Shown one piece after another: positions 19,701-30,578 of a stretch of DNA of 64,000 nucleotides. The position numbers and the translations under genes are program-made. How positions within the stretch are numbered: position 1 is the first letter of the stretch; the number at the start of each line of letters is the position of its first letter. Below the pieces are notes generated by a model. That model was not told the origin of the DNA. It saw only the letters and a program-made list of their open reading frames with translations, and made no database searches. The DNA is from Pseudomonas tolaasii NCPPB 2192 (GTDB lineage Bacteria > Pseudomonadota > Gammaproteobacteria > Pseudomonadales > Pseudomonadaceae): positions 2,170,001-2,234,000 of the forward strand of contig NZ_PHHD01000001.1 in NCBI RefSeq assembly GCF_002813445.1. Direction: 5' to 3'.

Positions 19701-21785
19701 GTCGCTGCGGGCGGTGTTGAATATGCAGACGCCGACGCGCTCGTTTTTCCACACACCAGTGCGGGTTGCCGGCAAGTTGGGTTACCCGTTGACCGGGCGT
19801 GGCGTAGGCACCAGCCCAGTCACCATAGAAAGTCGGGTGCGTGAGTTGTTTCCGGCGATGAGCGATGCGGCGCTGGTTGACTACCTGCAAGGAAAAGACC
19901 TGGAAAACACCGCGTGGCTATTTGCATTGGAAGTGGATTACAAACGACTCGGTGATGTACTGACGGAATGGCGTTGGGCCAACCGAGATAACGCTTCCTT
20001 GCGCACGCGACGCCGGATTTCCAGTGCGATCAAGGCGGCGTGGCGTAACAGCAGCCCGCACTGGGATTACGATGTCAGGGGGGCTTATCGCGGGCAATGT
20101 ATTGAACTCTCCGGTGAAGAGTTTGGCCCTGAGCTGGCGACACTGCCGGTGCTGCCGGGCAATTTCAATCATGTCACGAGCATACGGCTTATTGACTGCG
20201 CATTGACTGAGGCCGGTACGGAGTTTTTATCGACCTTCCGCAAGCTGCGTGCGCTGGATCTCTCGAACAACGCGCTTACGCGTTTGCCGCCGGTCGTGGA
20301 CGAGCTGCCGTTCCTCGAACACTTGGCCCTGGAGGACAATGAGATTGTGCTGACCACCGAATCGGTCGCCAGCCTGCGCACTAAGCGGGCGATGGAAATG
20401 CTGTCTCTGGACGGTAACCCACTTGGCATGCCGCTCGATATCAGCCGCATGGGGCGCTTGAAATTTTTGATGTTAGCCAGTTGCGAACTGAGCCAGTGGC
20501 CCACGGGCCTGTTTGCCATGCATCGGTCGCGGGAGTTCGTACTCGACCTGTCGTACAACCCGCTCAGTCAGATTCCAGAGGTGGCGCCGGGTTCCGAGCG
20601 GGCCGAGACACTTGCCAGGACGGCGGTCAGCCATGATCAGGTATCGCCCGAGGTGTCTGCAAAACTCAAGCTGTATATGGAGTCTATCGGGCTGGATCCC
20701 GGGCGTGTCTTCCCGCCGCGTCGGTTACAGGGCAGTGGGCATTGGATGGCGGGTCTGACGCCGGAGCAGTGGCTGGAAAAACTGCCTGTCTGGAATGCGG
20801 TTGAAGAGGCCGAAGGCGCCGAGCCCTTTTTTAACGAACTGCAAAAACTGAGCACGTCCTCCGATACCCTGGAGCCGAACTACAAGGAGCAACTGACGGC
20901 CAAGGTGTGGCGAATGCTGGAGGCGATGGCGGCCGACACGGATTTGCGCGAGCACCTGTTCCTGATGGCGCTGGCGCCCACCACCTGCGTGGATGCTGGG
21001 GCGCAGTTGTTCAATGCGATGGGGGTCGAGGTGCTGGTGCAAGAAGCTCGCGGCATTCTTGATGAACCGTTGCGCACGCAAACATTGCTTGGCTTGGCAA
21101 TCGGCAAGTCGCGCCTGGATGAGTTGGGCAAAATTGCGAAGGCCAGGATGCGTGAGCTCAAGGACGCGGGTATGCCGTATCCGATCTACGATGAGCAGGG
21201 CCTGATAATCACTCAATATGACGCGGCCGGTGAGCCACTGGCGACCATTGATGAGGTGGAGATCGACCTTGCCTATCACACTGGGCTGGCGACCGCGCTG
21301 GACCTGCCTTGGCAGTCCCGAACCATGATGTTTGTCGAGCCTAATGTCACGCCGGTGCAGCTTGAAAACGCCTACAGGCACATCGAAGCCCTCGAACAGG
21401 GGGATTTGTTGAGCGTGCAAGTCGCGCAGCAGCCGTTTTGGGAGAGCTATATCCGAGACGCCTATGCCGAACGTTTTCGCGACGCTGAACGCAGAATTGG
21501 TGCGCTGACCGACTTGATCGTCGCGCAAGAGGAATGGCAGGCTGGCAGCGTGCTGTCCGCGCCGCACCGGCAGGCGTTGCGCGACACCATTCTTTCGGCG
21601 GGCCAGGTGTTGGGCAAAACGTCGGAACAACTGGCGCAAGGGCAGGTGATGAGCCAGGAGCAGTACACCGCCGAATTGGCAACCCTGAGTGAGGTGTACA
21701 ACCAGTTGCTGGTGACGTTGACGGGTACGATAATCCGCCGGTTCCCCAGCAGAGCCTTGGCGCCGTGGGCGCCAGGGCTACTGCC

Positions 21786-21789
<4 letters not shown>
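16726..21789 (+). CDS. Giant LRR/NEL-type E3 ubiquitin ligase effector 3 (one LRR block)
   Basis: A 1687-residue third paralogue. ATG 16726 (MPTLINGAPLG) is preferred over the in-frame TTG at 16702: it has ACGGA about 10 nt upstream and gives an N-terminus like its paralogues. It contains the toxin-like N-terminal region (WFTQANARRREELG, LCRQLDLGAQYQAH), a hydrophobic hairpin near 429-472 (FNLAAFVVPGVGPLMLLVG), the LPGWSD/EVREG module, a single LRR block near 1121-1288, and a NEL domain whose CxD motif is Cys1421-Val-Asp1423 (APTTCVDAGAQ). The residue after the motif differs from the usual Arg-rich context, so activity is less certain than for the others. A helical tail of about 150 residues follows. 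Its stop overlaps the ureC stop by 4 nt on the other strand. Confidence 0.85.
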
Positions 21790-23486
<1,697 letters not shown>

Positions 23487-23500
23487 CGCACGTTATCCTT

Positions 23501-23613
23501 GATCGTTCCCACGCTCTGCGTGGAAATGCATCGGGTGACGCTCTGCGTCACGACGTTAAGAGGGGACGCGGAGCGTCCAGGGTGGCATTCCCACGCGGAG
23601 CGTGGGAACGATC
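23501..23613. repeat. Long palindromic repeat, copy 1
   Basis: This begins GATCGTTCCCACGCTCTGCG and ends with GCGGAGCGTGGGAACGATC. Two inner inverted segments (GACGCTCTGCGTCAC and GGGACGCGGAGCGTCC) make a compound hairpin. The same design occurs at 27046-27152 and 55741-55855. It sits between ureB and ureC and overlaps the last two bases of the ureB stop. Confidence 0.9.
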
Positions 23614-23920
23614 AGTCGAGGTCGCCCATAATCCGGCCGGCAAACCCAAATACTCGCCTGCCCCCGCTCAAATCCACCAACTCCACCTCCCGACTCTGCC
23701 CCGGCTCAAACCGCACCGCCGTGCCCGCCGGAATATTCAGGCGCATGCCCCGGCTCGCCGCGCGGTCAAACGTCAGCGCGTCATTGGTCTCGAAAAAATG
23801 ATAATGCGAACCCACCTGAATCGGCCGGTCGCCACGGTTGGCCACGCTCAGGGTGACGGTGCGGCGCCCGGCGTTTAGCTCGATGTCGCCAGGCTGGATC
23901 TGATATTCACCAGGAATCAT
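23612..23920 (-). CDS. ureB: Urease subunit beta
   Basis: The 102-residue structural beta subunit (MIPGEYQIQPGDIELNAGR...), with the conserved VGSHYHFFETN and FDRAASRGMRLNIPAGTAVRFEPGQ segments. ATG 23918-23920 is the family start; the frame stays open 22 codons further but that lies in the upstream acetyltransferase gene. Start and upstream stop overlap as ATGA, implying translational coupling. It assembles with UreA and UreC in the cytoplasm. Confidence 0.97.
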   Translation of the reverse strand: MIPGEYQIQPGDIELNAGRRTVTLSVANRGDRPIQVGSHYHFFETNDALTFDRAASRGMRLNIPAGTAVRFEPGQSREVELVDLSGGRRVFGFAGRIMGDLD

Positions 23921-24450
23921 GCAGGTTGCCCCAGGGTCTTGAAGTAGATGGCGGTCGGGCTGTAGCGCCCGTCCGGGCTTTGGCAATAGTCGGGCAGCTC
24001 ACCGATTTTGATGTAGCGCAGCGACTGGTAGAAGGCTTCGGCACCTGAACCCGCTTCGGTGTCCAGGTACAGCAGGCCGCGCTTGTGCTGGCGCGCGGCG
24101 AGTTCCAGGGTGTTCATCAATTGCTGGCCAAGGCCGTGACGCCGCGCGCTGCTGTGCACCAGCAGCTTTTGCACCTCGGCACGGTTGCGGCCGTTGGCTT
24201 TCTGGCACAGCGCCAATTGCACGCTGGCGATCACTTGCTCGTCACGCACTACCACCCACAACAACAGGCTGGCGTCTTCGACACTGGCTTGCACGCCGCC
24301 CAGGTAATCACGCGCCTGGGTTTCATCGAAGTCGGCCATGAAGCCAACCGAAGCACCATGCTTTACCGCGTCCAGCAACAGCTCAATCAAGCCCAGGCGG
24401 TAGTGGGCAAAACTTTCAGCATTGACTCGACGCAGTTGCGCGGCGCTCAT
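23917..24450 (-). CDS. GNAT-family N-acetyltransferase
   Basis: A 177-residue protein with the GNAT fold. The central acetyl-CoA-binding region is VQKLLVHSSARRHGLGQQLMNTLE, equivalent to the RxxGxG/A motif, followed by LYLDTEAGSGAEAFYQSLRYIKIGELPDYC. ATG 24450 is chosen because AAGGAG lies about 9 nt upstream; the GTG at 24459 would leave no space for that site. The substrate is unknown. It lies between another acetyltransferase and ureB in the urease operon, overlapping ureB by 4 nt. The P. aeruginosa cluster as I recall it has only one acetyltransferase gene here, so this one is an addition. Confidence 0.85.
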   Translation of the reverse strand: MSAAQLRRVNAESFAHYRLGLIELLLDAVKHGASVGFMADFDETQARDYLGGVQASVEDASLLLWVVVRDEQVIASVQLALCQKANGRNRAEVQKLLVHSSARRHGLGQQLMNTLELAARQHKRGLLYLDTEAGSGAEAFYQSLRYIKIGELPDYCQSPDGRYSPTAIYFKTLGQPA

Positions 24451-24455
24451 CGATC

Positions 24456-24968
24456 TCACTCCTTGGGCGGTTCGGCGCCCGGGTTCAAGGTCAGTTGCAT
24501 GAAGGTCAGGTCCAGCCAGCGGCCGAATTTAATGCCCACCTGCGGCATCTGCCCGGTGGTGATAAAACCCTGGCGCTCATGCAGGCGAATCGAAGCCAGG
24601 TTGCCGCTTTCGATGGCGGCGACCATCACATGCTTGCCGCACCCGCGCGCGCGTTCGATCAGGGCTTCCATCAGGCGCGGGCCGAGGCCCTTGCCGCGCT
24701 GGTCGTTACGCACGTACACCGAGTGCTCGACGCTGTAGCGGAACCCTTCGAACGGGCGCCAGTCGCCAAACGAGGCGTAACCGGTGACTTCAGCGTTTTC
24801 CACCGACACCAGAATCGGATAGCCCTGGGCATGGCGCGCGCTGAACCAGGCCTGACGGTTGCCCAAATCCACAGGCTGTTCGTTCCAGATTGCCGTGGTG
24901 TTCAGCACCGCGTCGTTGTAAATGTCGCGGATCGCCGGCAGGTCGCTTTGGGTTGCATCACGAATCAT
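24456..24968 (-). CDS. Phosphinothricin/methionine-sulfoximine-type N-acetyltransferase
   Basis: A 170-residue GNAT of the Pat/MddA type: MIRDATQSDLPAIRDIYNDAV, then Y.V.H.VYVRNDQRGKGLGPRLMEALIERA (acetyl-CoA loop), and the C-terminal HERQGFITTGQMPQVGIKFGRWLDLTFMQL. Characterised relatives, including the enzyme from the same locus in P. aeruginosa (PA4866 from memory), acetylate methionine sulfoximine and sulfone and can confer phosphinothricin tolerance. The gene lies 9 bp after ureA, so it is co-transcribed with urease; its link to nitrogen metabolism is inferred from position. Confidence 0.9.
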   Translation of the reverse strand: MIRDATQSDLPAIRDIYNDAVLNTTAIWNEQPVDLGNRQAWFSARHAQGYPILVSVENAEVTGYASFGDWRPFEGFRYSVEHSVYVRNDQRGKGLGPRLMEALIERARGCGKHVMVAAIESGNLASIRLHERQGFITTGQMPQVGIKFGRWLDLTFMQLTLNPGAEPPKE

Positions 24969-24977
24969 GGCCGGGCC

Positions 24978-25280
24978 TCACGCGATCGGCTGGTGAACGG
25001 TGACCAGCTTGGTGCCGTCGGGGAAAGTGGCTTCCACCTGGATGTCCGGGATCATTTCCGGAATGCCTTCCATCACCTGCTCACGGCTGAGCAGGGTGGT
25101 GCCGAAGTGCATCAGGTCGGCCACGGTGCGGCCATCGCGGGCGCCTTCCATCAGCGCGGCGGAGATGTAGGCGATGGTTTCCGGGTAATTGAGCTTCACA
25201 CCCCGCGCCAGGCGTCGCTCGGCGACCAGGCCAGCGGTGAAGATCAGCAGTTTGTCTTTTTCCCGTGGGGTCAAATCCAT
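24978..25280 (-). CDS. ureA: Urease subunit gamma
   Basis: The 100-residue gamma subunit ([34 protein letters not shown]...), with the conserved [22 protein letters not shown] and C-terminal TVHQPI. Normal length, ATG start. It is separated from the upstream ureD by a 177-bp gap that holds a REP pair. It forms the urease core with UreB and UreC. Confidence 0.98.
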
Positions 25281-25343
25281 GGTTCAAGGTCTCTCATAGA
25301 CAGCATTCTTAAAAACAACAGAGATCCAATGTGACAGCCGCTT

Positions 25344-25432
25344 TGTGTGGGAGCTGGCTTGCCTGCGATGCAGGCGGCTCGGTGTCTCTGGTTGACCGAG
25401 GTGATGCCATCGCAGGCAAGCCAGCTCCCACA
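25344..25432. repeat. REP inverted pair (type A)
   Basis: TGTGGGAGCTGGCTTGCCTG and its inverse flank about 35 nt between ureD and ureA. It is likely transcribed as a hairpin inside the operon message. Confidence 0.9.
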
Positions 25433-25457
25433 GGAAGCAGATTCCACTTTTGGATCT

Positions 25458-26297
25458 TCATGTGCTCCAGATACGGGGTGGAACGGCTTCTCGGCCCAGT
25501 ACGGCCGGGCGTAAGAGGCGCCATAAATCAATCAGCCATGCCCGAGCATGCAACGCTTCACTGGCCAGGCAGCGGGCCACCAGCAAACCCGGTAATTGGC
25601 TCAGGTCGCCGCGCACCGCGTGGGGCAGGGCGCGGCAGTGTTCAAGCAATTCAGGGGCGATGTCAGCCGTCAGCAGCAAGGTGGCGAATACCGGCTGGCC
25701 GTCCAGGCCGATCGGCGAGTCGAGCAAACCGTCGGCGCCTACAATGCGCTGGCGCTCGTGCCAGAGCAACTGGCCGTCGCGGCGAATATCCAGATGCGAT
25801 TGAAAGTGGCCGAGGTCGAAACGCTCGCCGCTGGCCGGGCGACCAAGGGCGACCACGTCCCAGTAGAACAGCCGCGCGTCGCCTTGCAACTCAATGCGCG
25901 TGGTCAGCTCGGCCTGGGCGGCGCTGAACACAATGGTTTCCTGGGGCAGCCATTCCAGCGTGGCGCCGGCTTCCACCGTCAGCTCGACGTGCTGATAGGC
26001 CGGACCCTTGGCGCGATACCATTTGGCCGCGCCGGGGCTGGTCAACTGGGCCCAGGCGCCCGCGCCGAGGTGGGCGCTGATGTCCAGGCGATCGCCGCCG
26101 GCAATGCCGCCCGGCGGGTGCACGATGATGTGCTGGCACACCTCGGGGCCTTCGGCGTACAGGTGTTTTTGCACCCGCAGCGGGCCGAGGTGACGGCGCA
26201 TCACCGGGCGTGTGGTGTCGCCAAAACGCGCGTAGCCGAGTTCCAGCTCGGCGTGCCAGCTGGGGGTAAACAGGGCAGGAGGAACGGGCAGGGTCAT
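25458..26297 (-). CDS. ureD: Urease accessory protein UreD
   Basis: A 279-residue urease maturation scaffold that binds apo-urease and acts with UreF and UreG in nickel insertion. Family motifs are HHIIVHPPGGIAGGD-like (residues 56-70: QHIIVHPPGGIAGGDRLDI), TSPGAAKWYR, LEWLPQETIVFSAA and FYWDVVALGRPASGE. It follows urtE with 30 bp between, so it belongs to the same transcription unit. UreE, UreF and UreG must be encoded elsewhere, as I recall for P. aeruginosa. Confidence 0.96.
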   Translation of the reverse strand: MTLPVPPALFTPSWHAELELGYARFGDTTRPVMRRHLGPLRVQKHLYAEGPEVCQHIIVHPPGGIAGGDRLDISAHLGAGAWAQLTSPGAAKWYRAKGPAYQHVELTVEAGATLEWLPQETIVFSAAQAELTTRIELQGDARLFYWDVVALGRPASGERFDLGHFQSHLDIRRDGQLLWHERQRIVGADGLLDSPIGLDGQPVFATLLLTADIAPELLEHCRALPHAVRGDLSQLPGLLVARCLASEALHARAWLIDLWRLLRPAVLGREAVPPRIWST

Positions 26298-26327
26298 GGT
26301 GATTGCTTATGATCGGGACGCCACAGA

Positions 26328-27026
26328 TTAAATCGTAACGAGCCCGCGCACACCCTCACTTTCCATATTTTCACCTCGGCCCTGCTGCACGATTTCCCCG
26401 CGGGACATCACCAGGTACTGGTCGGCCAGCTCGGCGGCAAAATCGTAGAACTGTTCCACCAGCAAAATCGCCATATCGCCGCGTGCGGCGAGTTTTTTGA
26501 TCACCGCACCGATTTCCTTGATCACCGACGGTTGGATCCCTTCGGTGGGCTCATCCAGAATCAACAGGCGCGGGCGGCTGGCCAGGGCACGGCCGATGGC
26601 GAGCTGTTGCTGCTGGCCGCCGGACAGGTCGCCGCCGCGCCGATGTTTCATCTGCAGCAGCACCGGGAACAGCTCGTAGATGAACGCGGGCACTTCTTTG
26701 GCTTCGGCGCCGGGGAAGCGCGAGAGGCCCATCAGCAGGTTTTCCTCCACGGTCAACCGCCCGAAAATCTCCCGGCCCTGTGGCACGTAAGCAATGCCCG
26801 CGTGCACGCGCTGGTGCGGCTTGAACCCGGTGATGGCCTTGCCTTCCCAGTTCACCGCGCCTTCTTTGGCCGGCAGCAAACCCATCAGGCACTTGAGCAG
26901 AGTGGTCTTGCCCACGCCGTTACGGCCGAGCAGGCAGGTGACCTCGCCAATCTTCACGTCAAAGCTCAGCCCGCGCAGGATGTGGCTACCGCCGTAGTAC
27001 TGGTGCAGCTTGTCGACTTGCAGCAT
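26328..27026 (-). CDS. urtE: Urea ABC transporter ATP-binding protein UrtE
   Basis: A 232-residue ATPase of the branched-chain amino acid (LivF-like) subclass. Walker A is GRNGVGKTT, the signature is LSGGQQQQLAIGRAL, and Walker B is LLILDEPTEGIQPS. The ATG at 27024-27026 has AGGAG 8 nt upstream and is preferred to the TTG two codons earlier. It pairs with UrtD to energise high-affinity urea uptake. A 107-bp palindromic repeat lies between urtD and urtE. Confidence 0.95.
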   Translation of the reverse strand: MLQVDKLHQYYGGSHILRGLSFDVKIGEVTCLLGRNGVGKTTLLKCLMGLLPAKEGAVNWEGKAITGFKPHQRVHAGIAYVPQGREIFGRLTVEENLLMGLSRFPGAEAKEVPAFIYELFPVLLQMKHRRGGDLSGGQQQQLAIGRALASRPRLLILDEPTEGIQPSVIKEIGAVIKKLAARGDMAILLVEQFYDFAAELADQYLVMSRGEIVQQGRGENMESEGVRGLVTI

Positions 27027-27045
27027 GTTCAAATTCTCCTGGATA

Positions 27046-27152
27046 GATCGTTCCCACGCTCTGCGTGGGAATGCCTCTTGTGACGCTCTGCGTCACGCTT
27101 TGGGACGCGGAGCGTCCCGGGCTGCATTCCCACGCGGAGCGTGGGAACGATC
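27046..27152. repeat. Long palindromic repeat, copy 2
   Basis: GATCGTTCCCACGCTCTGCG at one end and GGAGCGTGGGAACGATC at the other, with inner inverted units GACGCTCTGCGTCACG and GGGACGCGGAGCGTCCC. It starts 2 bp after the urtD stop and is clearly homologous to the copies at 23501 and 55741. Confidence 0.9.
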
Positions 27153-27154
27153 AT

Positions 27155-27976
27155 TCAGCGACCGAGGTACACCTCGATCACGCGCTCGTTTTCCTGCACT
27201 TGCTCCAGCGACCCTTCGGCCAGCACGCTGCCCTGGTGCAACACGGTCACGTGGTCGGCAATCGAGCCGACAAAGCCCATGTCGTGCTCCACCACCATCA
27301 GCGAATGCTTGCCCGCCAGGCGCTTGAACAGCTCGGCGGTGAATTCGGTTTCGGCGTCGGTCATGCCGGCCACCGGCTCGTCCAGCAACAACAGTTGCGG
27401 GTCTTGCATCAACAGCATGCCGATTTCCAGAAACTGCTTCTGGCCGTGGGACAGCAAACCGGCCGGGCGTTGCGCCGAGGTGCTCAGGCGAATGGTGTCG
27501 AGGACTTCAGCGATGCGGTCTTTCTGCTCGCCGCTCAAGCGTGCGCGCAGGCTGGCCCACACCGATTTGTCGGTTTTCTGCGCCAGCTCCAGGTTTTCAA
27601 ACACGCTCAAGGCTTCGAACACCGTGGGCTTCTGGAACTTGCGACCGATGCCGGCCTGGGCGATCTGCACTTCGCTCATGCCGGTCAGGTCCAGGGTTTC
27701 GCCGAACCAGGCGTTGCCGTGGCTGGGGCGGGTCTTGCCGGTGATCACGTCCATCAACGTGGTCTTGCCTGCGCCGTTGGGGCCAATGATGCAGCGCAGC
27801 TCGCCAACGCCAATGTAGAGGTTCAGGTCGTTGAGCGCCTTGAAACCATCGAAGCTGACGCTGATGTCTTCCAGGGTCAGGATGGTGCCGTGGCGCGTGT
27901 TCAGGCCCTTGCCGGCCGCCTGACCAATGCCGATGGCGTCGCGGCCGCTGCCCGCGTCGAGAATAGGTTCGAGCAT
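27155..27976 (-). CDS. urtD: Urea ABC transporter ATP-binding protein UrtD
   Basis: A 273-residue LivG-like ATPase. Walker A is GPNGAGKTT, the signature region LLSHGQKQFLEIGMLL (SHGQ instead of SGGQ, usual in this family), and Walker B LLLLDEPVAGMTD. ATG 27976 has GAGGAA just upstream. An ATG at 27988 would overlap the urtC stop as ATGA and is the alternative start. An N-terminal tail of about 30 residues precedes the ATPase core. Works with UrtE. Confidence 0.95.
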   Translation of the reverse strand: MLEPILDAGSGRDAIGIGQAAGKGLNTRHGTILTLEDISVSFDGFKALNDLNLYIGVGELRCIIGPNGAGKTTLMDVITGKTRPSHGNAWFGETLDLTGMSEVQIAQAGIGRKFQKPTVFEALSVFENLELAQKTDKSVWASLRARLSGEQKDRIAEVLDTIRLSTSAQRPAGLLSHGQKQFLEIGMLLMQDPQLLLLDEPVAGMTDAETEFTAELFKRLAGKHSLMVVEHDMGFVGSIADHVTVLHQGSVLAEGSLEQVQENERVIEVYLGR

Positions 27977-27984
27977 GACGTTCC

Positions 27985-29052
27985 TCATTTCTTCAGCAGG
28001 CCGATGATGCCCTTGGGCAGGTACAGGGTGACGATGATGAACAGCGCCCCGAGGAAGAACAGCCAGTATTCCGGGAAGGCCACGGTGAACCAGCTCTTCA
28101 TGCCATTGACCACGCCGGCGCCAAGCAGCGGGCCGATCAAGGTGCCGCGCCCGCCCAGGGCCACCCACACGGCGGCTTCAATCGAGTTGGTCGGCGACAT
28201 TTCGCTGGGGTTGATGATGCCCACCTGCGGCACGTACAACGCGCCTGCCAAACCGCACAGCACTGCGCTCAACACCCACACGAACAGCTTGAAACCGCGC
28301 GGGTCGTAGCCGCAGAACATCAGGCGGTTTTCCGCATCGCGAAGGGCCGTCAGTACCCGGCCAAACTTGCTCTGCGCCAGGCGCCAGCCGGTGTACAGGC
28401 TGGCGACCAGCAACAGCACGGTGACAAAAAACAGCACGGCCCGGGTGCCCGGCTCCGTAATGCCGAAGCCCAGGATGCTGCGAAAGTTGGTGAAACCGTT
28501 ATTGCCGCCAAACCCGGTCTCGTTGCGAAAGAACAGCAACATGCCGGCAAAGGTCAGGGCCTGGGTCATGATCGAGAAATACACGCCCTTGATCCGCGAG
28601 CGGAAGGCGAAGAAGCCGAACACCAGCGCCAGCAAGCCCGGTGCCAACACCACCAGGCACATGGCCCAGAGGAAGTGGTCGGTGCCTGCCCAGTACCAGG
28701 GCAATTCGGTCCACGACAGAAAGGTCATGAACGCCGGCAATTCGTCGCCGGAGGCCTGGCGCATCAGGTACATGCCCATCGCATAGCCGCCCAGGGCAAA
28801 GAACAAACCGTGGCCCAGCGACAACATGCCGGCATAGCCCCACACCAGGTCCAGCGCGAGGGCGACAATGGCGTAGCACAGAATCTTGCCCACCAGCGTC
28901 AAGGTGTAGGCCGAGACATGCAAGGCGTTGTCCGCCGGCAACAGTGACAGCAGCGGCAGGGCGAGCAGCAGCGCGAGGATCACCGCGCCCACTGCAATTG
29001 TCACTTTCGGGCCGGCCTTTTGCGTGGCCGTCAGCATCAATGGTTGGTTCAT
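27985..29052 (-). CDS. urtC: Urea ABC transporter permease UrtC
   Basis: A 355-residue LivM-like inner-membrane permease with about ten hydrophobic helices and the family stretch LDLVWGYAGMLSLGHGLFFALGGYAMG. Near the C-terminus, ALGGRGTLIGPLLGAGVVNG is the coupling region for the ATPases. ATG 29050-29052 overlaps the urtB stop by one base (TGATG). The upstream open frame is a shadow of urtB. Confidence 0.95.
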   Translation of the reverse strand: MNQPLMLTATQKAGPKVTIAVGAVILALLLALPLLSLLPADNALHVSAYTLTLVGKILCYAIVALALDLVWGYAGMLSLGHGLFFALGGYAMGMYLMRQASGDELPAFMTFLSWTELPWYWAGTDHFLWAMCLVVLAPGLLALVFGFFAFRSRIKGVYFSIMTQALTFAGMLLFFRNETGFGGNNGFTNFRSILGFGITEPGTRAVLFFVTVLLLVASLYTGWRLAQSKFGRVLTALRDAENRLMFCGYDPRGFKLFVWVLSAVLCGLAGALYVPQVGIINPSEMSPTNSIEAAVWVALGGRGTLIGPLLGAGVVNGMKSWFTVAFPEYWLFFLGALFIIVTLYLPKGIIGLLKK

Positions 29053-30554
29053 CAGTCGATCACCCGTCCTTTCAGTGCGAAGAGTCCTTGCGGGCGTTTC
29101 TGGATAAACAGAATGATCAGCGCGAGGATCAGGATCTTGCCGAGTACGGCACCGATCTGGGGTTCGAGAATCTTGTTGGCGATGCCCAGCCCGAAGGCCG
29201 CCGTCACGCTGCCGGCCAACTGGCCGACACCGCCGAGCACCACCACCAGGAACGAGTCGATGATGTAGCTCTGGCCCAGGTCCGGACCGACGTTGCCGAT
29301 CTGGCTCAGCGCCACGCCACCCAGACCTGCGATGCCGGAACCCAGGCCAAAGGCGAGCATGTCCACGCGCCCGGTGGGCACGCCGCAGCAGGCGGCCATG
29401 TTGCGGTTCTGGGTCACTGCGCGCACGTTGAGGCCCAGGCGGGTTTTGTTCAGCAACAGCCAGGTCAGCACCACCACGCACAGCGCAAAGGCGATGATCA
29501 CAATGCGGTTGTACGGCAACACCAGATTCGGCAGCACCTGAATGCCGCCGGACAGCCATTCGGGGTTGGACACTTCGACGTTCTGCGCACCGAACACCAG
29601 GCGCACCAGCTGGATCAGCATCAGGCTGATGCCCCAGGTGGCGAGCAGGGTTTCCAGCGGGCGGCCGTAGAGGTGGCGAATCACCGTACGCTCCAGCGCC
29701 ATACCGATGGCTGCCGTGACGAAAAACGCCACGGGCAGCGCGATCAACGGGTAGAACTCGATGGCTGCCGGCACGTAGCGCTGCATCAGCAATTGCACCA
29801 CGTAGGTGGAGTAAGCGCCGAGCATCAACATCTCGCCGTGGGCCATATTGATCACGCCGAGCAGGCCGAACGTAATGGCCAGGCCAAGGGCCGCCAGCAG
29901 CAGGATTGAACCCAGCGACATGCCGCTGAAGGCCTGCCCGAGGATTTCGCCGAACATCAATTTGCGTTTGACTTGGGCCAGGCTGGTTTCGGCGGCAGTG
30001 TGCACAGCGGCATCGGTTTCAACGCCGGGGGCCAGCAGTGCTTCAAGGCGCGTGCGGGCCAGCGGGTCTCCGGTGCCGCCGAGCAAACGCACGGCAGCCA
30101 GGCGTACCACGGGGTCGGGGTCGACCAGTTGCAAATTGGCCAGCGCCAGACCGAGGGCGGTGTGCACGTCCTCGTTGGTTTCGGCCGCGAGCTGCTGGTC
30201 GAGGAATTTCAACTGCGCCGGTTGTGCGCTTTTTTGCAGGGTCACCGCCGCCGCCAGCCGGACTTTGGGGTCGGCGGCGAGCAGTTGCTGGCTGGCTTGC
30301 ACGTTGTCGATCAAGCCGCGCAACCGGTTGTTCAGGCGCACGGTTTTGCTTTCACCGTTAACCGTGAGCTGGCCTTGTTGCAGGGCGTCCACCAATTCGA
30401 TGCGCGCCGGATCAGGCTGGGCAGCCCAGTCCTGCAGCAGTTTGGCTTGTTGCATCGGGTTGGCGGCAAGGAAGTCTTCGGCGTCGCTGGCGTGTGCGGC
30501 CAAAGGCAGCAACAGCAGGGCCGTGAGGATGAAGCGGTACAGGGCAGTGGGCAT
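29052..30554 (-). CDS. urtB: Urea ABC transporter permease UrtB
   Basis: A 500-residue LivH-like permease with the proteobacterial UrtB architecture: a signal peptide (MPTALYRFILTALLLLPLAAHA), a helical periplasmic-type extension of about 170 residues with HEAT-like features (VRLAAVRLLGGTG), then the membrane core (ITFGLLGVINMAHGEMLMLGAY) and QIGNVGPDLGQSYIIDSFLVVVLGG. It is separated from urtA by a REP pair and overlaps urtC by one base. Confidence 0.95.
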   Translation of the reverse strand: MPTALYRFILTALLLLPLAAHASDAEDFLAANPMQQAKLLQDWAAQPDPARIELVDALQQGQLTVNGESKTVRLNNRLRGLIDNVQASQQLLAADPKVRLAAAVTLQKSAQPAQLKFLDQQLAAETNEDVHTALGLALANLQLVDPDPVVRLAAVRLLGGTGDPLARTRLEALLAPGVETDAAVHTAAETSLAQVKRKLMFGEILGQAFSGMSLGSILLLAALGLAITFGLLGVINMAHGEMLMLGAYSTYVVQLLMQRYVPAAIEFYPLIALPVAFFVTAAIGMALERTVIRHLYGRPLETLLATWGISLMLIQLVRLVFGAQNVEVSNPEWLSGGIQVLPNLVLPYNRIVIIAFALCVVVLTWLLLNKTRLGLNVRAVTQNRNMAACCGVPTGRVDMLAFGLGSGIAGLGGVALSQIGNVGPDLGQSYIIDSFLVVVLGGVGQLAGSVTAAFGLGIANKILEPQIGAVLGKILILALIILFIQKRPQGLFALKGRVID

Positions 30555-30578
30555 AGTTTTGGGCCTTGCTCAAACTAA

